A DNA stretch of 64,000 bases, from assembly GCA_036320915.1 (NCBI GenBank), contig JAXBDG010000003.1, forward strand, positions 1,302,001-1,366,000, given 5' to 3'. This stretch comes from Linnemannia elongata. Taxonomy: Eukaryota; Mortierellomycota; Mortierellomycetes; Mortierellales; Mortierellaceae. The position numbers and the translations under genes are program-made. Positions 57,476 through 64,000 of the stretch are shown in pieces. Under the pieces are notes generated by a model. The model made no database searches. It saw only the letters and a list, made by a program, of their open reading frames with translations, and was not told where the DNA came from. Numbering within the stretch: position 1 is the first letter of the stretch; the number at the start of each line of letters is the position of its first letter.

Positions 57476-59089
57476 TTACATGCCGTTAGAGTCCAACCAG
57501 GCAGTGATGCCCTGGATCCCCTGTTCCCACTCGGCATTATCAGAGACCATGATCAAATGTCCGCCATCATCCAGATCCTCGAGCTCGATATGATCGACCT
57601 GTCCTGCCAAGACGTGGTGTTCCTTGACATCGTTGGTCGACACAATCTCGTCAGCGTTCGAGGTCACCAGAAGGATGGGGAACGTGGGTTCGAACAGACT
57701 GGGTGGGATTGTGTTGTAGATGCTCAGAGGGAGTTGCTCCAATGGGGATGGAATTGATGCTTCGGACTCGACGGTCAGAACTGGGACATCTTCCTGAGCC
57801 TTGGACGAAGATAGCTCCTGATGAGTTTCCTGCTTTGCTTCCTCGGACTCCCAAACAGGCACGGAGTCGCGACCAAGTACCTCCGATGCTTCCATTGTCT
57901 CCTTTGTTGCCTCGTCTACCGGTGCTGCGGTTTCATCAACCGAACGTCCTTGTGTGCTGTCTCCCTCTGTAGCCGGTGATGAAGCTTCTGTCTCCTGTTC
58001 CTTCTTCTTCTTCAACTCGGCCTCCTCCTTCTCCTGATGCTCCTTGGCGACCTGGTCGATTTTGTACACTGCTTTTTTGGGCAAGACAAAACGTTCCCGG
58101 AACCCGTCCTGCGCCACTACATCGGCATGGGTTTCAAATGCGAAATCGGGAAGATCCTTCAAGGTATCATCCGCTTGCGGCAACTCTTGTGATGTTGATG
58201 CAGCGGTCACCTCTGCCTTCAATCCAGAATCACCCTGTGCAGGTTCCGAAATAGACGCGGTGGCATCCTTCTTGCTCTCCTTGGTAGCACCAGTAGTGGC
58301 GGTAGTATCCTTGAGTTGCAGTTTATGAGACAGCTCCTGGAAACGACGCTGAATGACCTCCGGTATAAAAGGCGCCACGAGAACTAGGGCACTGACAGGG
58401 TTGGACTCGACGTACTTCTGAGCAACAAGAGCATGTAATCCGTGGGCAATCAAAATAGGCGGGTAAAAGGAATGGTCGGTCTCAATAGCGGTCTTCAAGG
58501 TCTTGACAAAGTGACGGATGTAGGCGTCGCCCGAGTCGAGGGGTTGGTGGGGCATACTGAGTTCGATACTTGTGCTCTGGTATCCTTGGTCTGCCAAACT
58601 TTCCTGCCATGTCTCCCGGAAGCACCTACAGTTTGTATTTGCGAAGCATGCGAATTTGTATGAGTGAAATCTTGGATTTGAAAAAAGAACTTTGTTGGTA
58701 AATCGCGTAATAATGAGGCAGAATACGATACGATACCAGTTGCCGCCAAAGGGGCCGGTAAGGAGGACGACAGGTGTGGGTTTGAGGAAGGCATATGTCG
58801 AAGGAGGACTGATGGTACAGGATACAGAACTAGGTGGGTTGCTGAGGTTGGTGGGTGTTGGCTCTGGTTCCTGGTGTACTGTTTGAGGGGCTGTCGTTGT
58901 GGCAGCTGGTGCTTCTGTGTCGGATGGTGGCGTTGATGTTGTCGTTGAAGAGTAGTACCATGATCTTGCGGTGGATGAGAAGAAGACGGGTCGACGAGGG
59001 AATGGCGATGCAGAAGCTGAGGCTACGGTTGGGTTCCTGAGGAGGAGACGCGCCTGTGAGGACAGCCTTGGTGCGAGCTGTTGGAGCAT
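57476..59089 (-). CDS. alpha/beta-hydrolase-fold protein, probably mitochondrial, without a catalytic serine
   Basis: Exons 58737-59089 and 57476-58625 (minus), 500 residues. The 111-nt intron (58626-58736) has no stop and a length divisible by three, so retention would also stay in frame. The N terminus (MLQQLAPRLSSQARLLLR, SFSS-like FFSSTARSWYYSS) resembles a mitochondrial targeting peptide. PVVLLTGPFGGNW and the motif ILIAHGLHALVAQKYVES mark the fold; the nucleophile elbow reads A-H-G-L-H where active enzymes have G-H-S-x-G. A late Asp (LVTSNADEIVS) and His (DDGGHLIM) sit at triad-like positions. A long acidic, EK-rich insert (about residues 250-420) separates the halves. Activity is doubtful. 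Confidence 0.75.
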   Translation of the reverse strand: MLQQLAPRLSSQARLLLRNPTVASASASPFPRRPVFFSSTARSWYYSSTTTSTPPSDTEAPAATTTAPQTVHQEPEPTPTNLSNPPSSVSCTISPPSTYAFLKPTPVVLLTGPFGGNWYRIVFCLIITRFTNKVLFSNPRFHSYKFACFANTNCRCFRETWQESLADQGYQSTSIELSMPHQPLDSGDAYIRHFVKTLKTAIETDHSFYPPILIAHGLHALVAQKYVESNPVSALVLVAPFIPEVIQRRFQELSHKLQLKDTTATTGATKESKKDATASISEPAQGDSGLKAEVTAASTSQELPQADDTLKDLPDFAFETHADVVAQDGFRERFVLPKKAVYKIDQVAKEHQEKEEAELKKKKEQETEASSPATEGDSTQGRSVDETAAPVDEATKETMEASEVLGRDSVPVWESEEAKQETHQELSSSKAQEDVPVLTVESEASIPSPLEQLPLSIYNTIPPSLFEPTFPILLVTSNADEIVSTNDVKEHHVLAGQVDHIELEDLDDGGHLIMVSDNAEWEQGIQGITAWLDSNGM

Positions 59090-59635
59090 TCGGTTGATTC
59101 GTGGGAGTGTGTAAGTAGGTTGTGGATCAGGGAAAGAAAGAAGCAAAAGAGATAGAGAGACAAGAAAAGTTCGTTGAAATACAAGCGAGGAAAACAAGGA
59201 AAGAAACGTGGGCGGACCCGTCGAAAAAGGAAATTCGCGTGAGGGAAACAAATTGACTCTTGAGTAGCCATGCAACGCTCTCACTCACATATGCCTCACG
59301 GCTGTTGCATCGTAGAAAAGTCTGCGTATCGTGTACGAGAGAAGTAAAGAAAAGAAGGACAAGCAGGTGCCAATGGATAGATAGCCAACTACCCAAGTAT
59401 ATGATGATGTATGTGGTTAGAGCGATTGAACTTTTTACCAGGATCACATTGCTACTCGCAAAGGCCGTCATGAATAGGAGAGGCGCAAAGCCATCCACCA
59501 GTCGCTATTCGAAGGGAGGAGGAGTGCATAAAATTGACCCGGTGTACTCCTTGTTCTCTCACCTGCACCACTTTCTCAACCCCCCGACACTCACTCCTTT
59601 TCCTTCATCTCCATTCCCCTCAACAGCGAGAAACC
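59090..59635. other. bidirectional promoter region
   Basis: 545 bases between the divergent hydrolase-fold and AGTRAP-like genes. CT-rich on the plus side just before 59636. No gene seen. Confidence 0.5.
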
Positions 59636-61049
59636 ATGGCTGACATCCTCCCTCAGCTCATCGACTTTGCCTCACAACTCGACCTTCAGCGTGTCATCGT
59701 CCTCCAGACCGTACGAAGAAAAGCCAGGCAGGCAACACCCTGTACACACTTTCTACCCTTCCTGCCGTATTTCACACGCTCACAATACTCTCTCACGTTT
59801 CAATTCTTTTGACTCGTAGATAATCTGTCTATTTGGTGCTATCAGGAGTGTGCCCGTCTACAACATCCCCTTGCTTCTCTTTGGACTCTATGCCTACGAA
59901 CACCATGACTCTGTCGACCCGCTTCAACAGGTATGGGACGTTTTATATGTCTGCACCATGTATTAATACGTTAAGCAAAAGGGAATAACAGTTATTATTC
60001 GTTTTATGGACATCTTAGTTTGCAGGGTTCACGGCGTTCAGCATTCTTCTGGATATTGTCTGGTGTCTCCTCTCACCCGGTATTGGGTTTGGAGAAGCGT
60101 AAGTCAAGGCTTGGTAACACGAGTATCGCAGGCAGGGAATCGGGAGTGGAAGAGATAAGGCTTAACCTCCCCCTGCTCTCACAAATACTCATTTCGTTTG
60201 CAATCCTTCTTTCTCTCATGGACTACACAGGCTGACTATCGCCGCATTGCTACTCAAGGTCAGTGCGTCGTAACGGGAGTCGCCATGAAAGAACCTGTCA
60301 ATTGCTTTTGGGAATGCCGATAGCCTATATCTCAGGAACCATCTACTGACTCGTTTCCACCTTCACTTCATACCCTGTAGCCGGTGAGCATCATCTCCGC
60401 CCTTCAGCTTCTCAAGTACCGAGGCGACCCGTTTTCAACTCTTGGCGAAGGATGTAAGGAGAATATCTTTCGAAACCTTTTTTCACATGTTCAATTGTCC
60501 ACGCAAGTTTGTGACCAAAAGAACCACAGCTTGCATTTCGCACTAATATAACATTACACTTTTCCTCCCCACTGGATAGTGAATTGGTCTGGACAGCGAT
60601 CGCACGGATACGGAAACGGATCGGCATATCAGACATTGGCAGAGGATGAACGCGACGCAGAAGAGATCAGCATCCCTCGTCACCATAATTACCAACATGG
60701 ACGACACCGTGGCTCTCACCAGTCGGGTTCCTTCATGACTGGCAGCAGTCGATCAGGTTCGGTCAAGTCAAATCGGACTGGAAGTGGGCATAACGTCGAG
60801 CTTGGAAATCATGGTAATGGGTATGACAGCTCGGCGTCTGGTGGTGGTAACAGTGGACATGGAGTAGGACCTACACCAGTTTCTGAAACTGCGGGCAATG
60901 GTGGCGCTGCTGCTGTTAGTGCCAAGGAGGAACACAAGAACAAGGTCGAACAGAACGTTTCGGAGGACGAGGAGGAGGATGTGAGCAGTCATGATGGCAC
61001 CCCCAACAGTGGACCAGGCAATGCCCGAGCAGGATACCAGTCCTTTTAG
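59636..61049 (+). CDS. AGTRAP-like four-helix membrane protein
   Basis: Exons 59636-59710, 59820-59930, 60019-60098, 60231-60258, 60381-60453 and 60580-61049 join in phase to 278 residues. Residues 1-120 form about four transmembrane helices with FAGFTAFSILLDIVWCLL and LTIAALLLKPVSIISALQLLKYRGDPF, followed by GSAYQTLAEDE. The helix order, the LLLKP turn and the SAYQT block match animal AGTRAP (type-1 angiotensin II receptor-associated protein). The C-terminal 150 residues are disordered and Gly/Ser/His-rich, with a tail not present in AGTRAP. Fungi have no angiotensin receptor, so the role here is likely in membrane protein trafficking; this is inference. Confidence 0.7.
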
Positions 61050-61274
61050 TGCACCCCTGAAAAATAAAAAATAGCAATTGGGAACTGAACGTATCTCTGG
61101 AAGAACCGTCCCAAAACGCGCTTGTCGCGGTCTCCCCTGACATTAAGAGAACGTAACGGCGTCAAGACAATTTGGCCACCAAAATAAGCCAGCGCGACTT
61201 CTTTTCCATCAGACACAACTAACCATCAACATAGACATCTCCACCCGCCTTTTTTTTTTTTTTTTTTTTTTTGT
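61050..61274. other. 3' region with a 23-nt T run
   Basis: AATAAA at about 61063 serves the AGTRAP-like gene; the T-run (61250-61272) marks the edge of the duplicated segment. No gene seen. Confidence 0.5.
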
Positions 61275-61353
61275 TTTTTGGTTTAATAAACTGTTCTTGC
61301 GTGTATACTATCGTATATACTCTCGAACTACAAACTCCCTACTGTCGCCACGA

Positions 61354-62729
61354 CTACTCCTCCTTCTCCGCGACATTGGTGGCGATAGGATCCTTGACTT
61401 TGACAAACCGAACCAAATCAGGCTCCCCGAAATTGATACTCAACCTCGCAACATGTCCATCACTCCCAGCCTCAAAACTAACCAACTTTGCCTCAAAAAC
61501 ACCCAAATCCTCCAACACTATCCTGAACGTTTCGTAATGGTAGTGCTCCATTTTGCACCTGTACTCGTTGTAACTGAACTCCAGCCCTTCCTCTTCTTCA
61601 TCCTTTCCCTCATCCTTGTCAGGGATGACACGGGCGATGGTGATGACGCCATAGAGCGGGTTCTCAAACCGACCCACCATATCCTCACGCGGAAGCACCG
61701 ATACCGTCCCCTCAACCCGAGCCGACAATCCTTTCCCCTCCCGTTCCTCCTCCAAGCCCTCATAAATCTCTGCAGTCGCCTTGACAGCCTTATCGAACAA
61801 CCAGTCCTCACTGGTAGAATAGGTCGGGAGATTGAGGATTTTGTCGGCGATGAAGAAATCGGTGTAGACGCCGAGGGTTGAGGAATCAATGTTTCTAAGT
61901 TGGGCAATGATCAGGTCGTCGTCGGGGAAGATTTTCAGGTTTGCACTTGATCCTGGGTATGCACCCGCTAGATAAGAGAAAGGAGAAAGAAATTAGAAAA
62001 ACTGGAGTGAGCGCGTGTCCAGTCGCGTAACTTCATAGTACCGCGTGCGGTTTTTTCTTTTGAAAATTAGCAATGAAAGAATTAGATGCTTACAGTGAGT
62101 GTAAAAATTATGTCCTTTGTATGTGGCCAAACCCCACCCAAGCCCATAAGTAAAAGAATGCGACAACTCCGGGCTTTTCGTCTGTAATTCAAAGATACTC
62201 TGCGGCGTCACTGTCATCTCTACACTTTCCTTGCTCAGAACCTGCTTCCCACCCTTGACCTTCCCACCATCCACAATAACCTTCCCCCACGTTAGCAAAT
62301 CCAACACATTCGAATGCAAATCACCTGCTGGTGCAAACGCCATATAAATCTCGTCATACTCCCCTTTTCGAAACTCTCCGGCTTGAGCTTTCGAGAACGA
62401 ATCTGCATGGTAGGGCGAGGCGTGGTTCTCAAGTTTCTTCATCGCCTTCTGGGAAAACCCCGTGTTGGACAGTCCCAGGGGTGTGATGACTTTGTCGTGG
62501 ACGAGCTGCTCGTAAGTGGTACCGGCAACGTTGGCAGCGGCTTCACCAGCGACCGCATACATGACGTTATTGTAGTTTAAGTTTGGAGTGAGCTTTAGGG
62601 GAATGGATGCGTGTCGGAGGCGGGTTATGAGCTCTCTTCTTGGAGTACGGGATCGCAACCATGACACCTCCATCCCTCGGTCCAATCTCTATTTGCCATG
62701 GTTGGAAAAAAAGAAAAAGAACAATAGCG

Positions 62730-62761
<32 letters not shown>

Positions 62762-62799
62762 TGTGAGTATGAAATGGTGTTGGGTCCATGAACGATTAC

Positions 62800-62835
<36 letters not shown>

Positions 62836-63390
62836 GCGTTCTGGAACAAGCAAATGATGAAAGCATACGGTGCGGTGGGAGAGCAAGTCTGCCATGGTCA
62901 ATTGAGAGGTGAGAACAGGATTCTTGAGCTCAAACTCGGGGAGGTACTTGTTGACAGGCGTCTCGTTCCAGTCCATCTTTCCTTCTGCGACCAGTTCACC
63001 GATCGCCGTGGATGTGATTGCCTTTGTCAACGACCCGATCGGCGAGATGGTCTATTTTTCGTTCAGGAGGGCATAGACACAGAAAAGTAGGGGATTGGTG
63101 AGTGTTCTCATCCTTCTCTGTCGTCGATCGGATTCTTCTATAACCTGTAACAAAAAAAATACAACTAAATGGGGTTGGGGATGTACCTCTTTGGTGAAGG
63201 GTTGGTACTCGTTACGCTTTCCGAATCCCTCAGCGAAGATAACCTCGCCCTTATACATCACAGCGACACTCATTCCTGGAACGCCGTTCTTGATCCTAGC
63301 TGCCTCCAAGATTGCACTCAGTCCTGAAAGGCCGATCTTGGCAGTCGGATCGGAGGGAGAAGTTGCAGGTGCTGATGGTGGGATTTGCAT
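61354..63390 (-). CDS. beta-lactamase-like serine hydrolase (PF00144 type), intact copy
   Basis: Exons 63187-63390, 62869-63051, 62094-62688 and 61354-61967 (minus) keep phase and give 531 residues. The three class C/penicillin-binding motifs are present: SLTK (Ser about 75, nucleophile, Lys about 78), Y-N-N (about 168, general base) and H-S-G (about 327, the KTG equivalent). No signal peptide is seen; the start MQIPPSAPATSPSD is conserved with the other copy, whose extra upstream ATG is absent here. Family members include esterases and D-aminopeptidases; fungal substrates are mostly unknown. A C-terminal domain of about 200 residues follows the catalytic domain. A TATA box lies 91 bases upstream. 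Intron 2 holds an A30/T32 inverted pair. Confidence 0.88.
62730..62834. repeat. A30...T32 inverted homopolymer pair in intron 2 of the hydrolase
   Basis: A run 62730-62759 and T run 62803-62834 separated by 43 bases. They can pair into a long hairpin. The other copy of the gene has only a 9-nt T run at this place. Confidence 0.9.
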
Positions 63391-64000
63391 GTTGAAGGTC
63401 GCGTCGAGGAAAATGCTGTGAAAGAGATTGTTGTTGATTTTTTTAGTTTTTCTTTCCCGTGAACTGGGCGACTCTTTTATACGTGAGCCACGAGATTGAT
63501 GCCGAGCATAGGAGAGTCTTCTGTGCTTTTTGTATGGTCCGCAACGCCTTATTAGTCTGTTTATTTAGAGTTTTCGTCTTTAGTTAGTAAAGTAACAGCC
63601 CACAGCCAAGAGAAAAAAAACACGCACATACATGCACAGACACTTTTTTTCAGAACCATCTCGAAATGACATCCCGAACGACTAACAATCGATCCATGTC
63701 ACCATCCAACATGCATGCCAAGCTTTAATTCTCCATTGGTCTTTTGTACACCAAAAAATCTGCCAAAGGAGTCATTGCTTCCTTCAACGCGGGGGGGTGG
63801 GAAGGATTGGGGGATATACTACGGTCGATTGATTCACGCGTAATGATAGTAGGAGAAATGTGAGCGAGCAGTCGCCAAAGAGACATTAAACATCTCATCA
63901 AGCGATGGCACAGAAACGACCACAATAAAAACGCGGCGAGACTTTTTTTTTTTCCATTCAGCCCACGCCATCAATTTGGTGGCATCGTGTAGAAAACGTT
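63391..64000. other. hydrolase promoter and right edge of window
   Basis: TATAAAAG on the minus strand at 63474-63481 is shared with the other copy. The remainder to 64000 shows no gene I can support; homology to the left copy fades near 63715. Confidence 0.5.

Larger units (their letters stand above)
61275..63715 (-). repeat. right copy of the inverted segmental duplication
   Basis: Inverted match to 35230-37440, extending through the upstream TATA region and the 3' flank. It is longer than the left copy because it keeps the SxxK exon and has large A and T runs in intron 2. Confidence 0.85.

Noticed and set aside
1..64000. tRNA or rRNA genes
   Set aside because: No cloverleaf with A and B boxes and no rRNA core sequence was noticed on either strand; a covariance-model scan would be decisive.

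Overview
The window reads as nuclear DNA of a filamentous fungus, most likely an early-diverging lineage close to Mortierella (Mucoromycota/Mortierellomycotina). Genes are dense and most are split by short GT-AG introns with TAG/CAG acceptors. Intergenic DNA is rich in (CT)n/(GA)n, poly-A/poly-T and other microsatellites. Housekeeping proteins are clearly eukaryotic: TBP, Stt4, POLD3, CLIP-170, ADP/ATP carrier, NAD kinase. The lineage call is inference from gene style and one fungal mobile gene family; no rRNA or tRNA was recognised. Exon limits come from reading frames and splice consensus only.

Layout. 1-777 is the C-terminal part of a glycerol-3-phosphate acyltransferase-like gene running in from the left, with a possible last exon or separate small membrane ORF at 2274-2512. 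About 5 kb of low-complexity DNA follows. A large Zn2Cys6 transcription factor (7696-12896, +) converges on the TATA-binding protein gene (13454-15359, -). Upstream of TBP on the same strand lies a composite gene (15953-20594, -): an XPG/FEN1-like nuclease joined through several introns to a Fanzor (eukaryotic TnpB-like, RNA-guided RuvC) nuclease. It carries only two 1-nt frame breaks, an intronic inverted repeat, and two perfect hairpins just past its stop codon. This is the most unusual object in the window.

20.6-35 kb: a small unexplained exon-like ORF, a secreted S41-family peptidase (-), phosphatidylinositol 4-kinase Stt4 (+) and the DNA polymerase delta subunit 3 homologue (-), the last two convergent and 141 bp apart.

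35-64 kb: a 24-kb block of unique genes bounded by two inverted copies of a beta-lactamase-like serine hydrolase gene. The right copy (61354-63390, -) is intact. The left copy (35528-37580, +) has lost the exon with the catalytic SxxK, has a 1-nt deletion at the end of exon 1 and has lost its stop codon. Between them lie an oligopeptide transporter (-, with a possible 5-nt microexon), a CLIP-170 homologue (-), an ADP/ATP carrier with an N-terminal polyglutamine (+), a NAD kinase (+, with a GC-AG intron), a class V aminotransferase of the alanine-glyoxylate type (+), an alpha/beta-hydrolase-fold protein that appears to lack its nucleophile (-), and an AGTRAP-like four-helix membrane protein (+).

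The resident genes do not form a pathway; they look like an ordinary chromosomal neighbourhood into which the XPG-Fanzor gene and a duplicated hydrolase have been placed.
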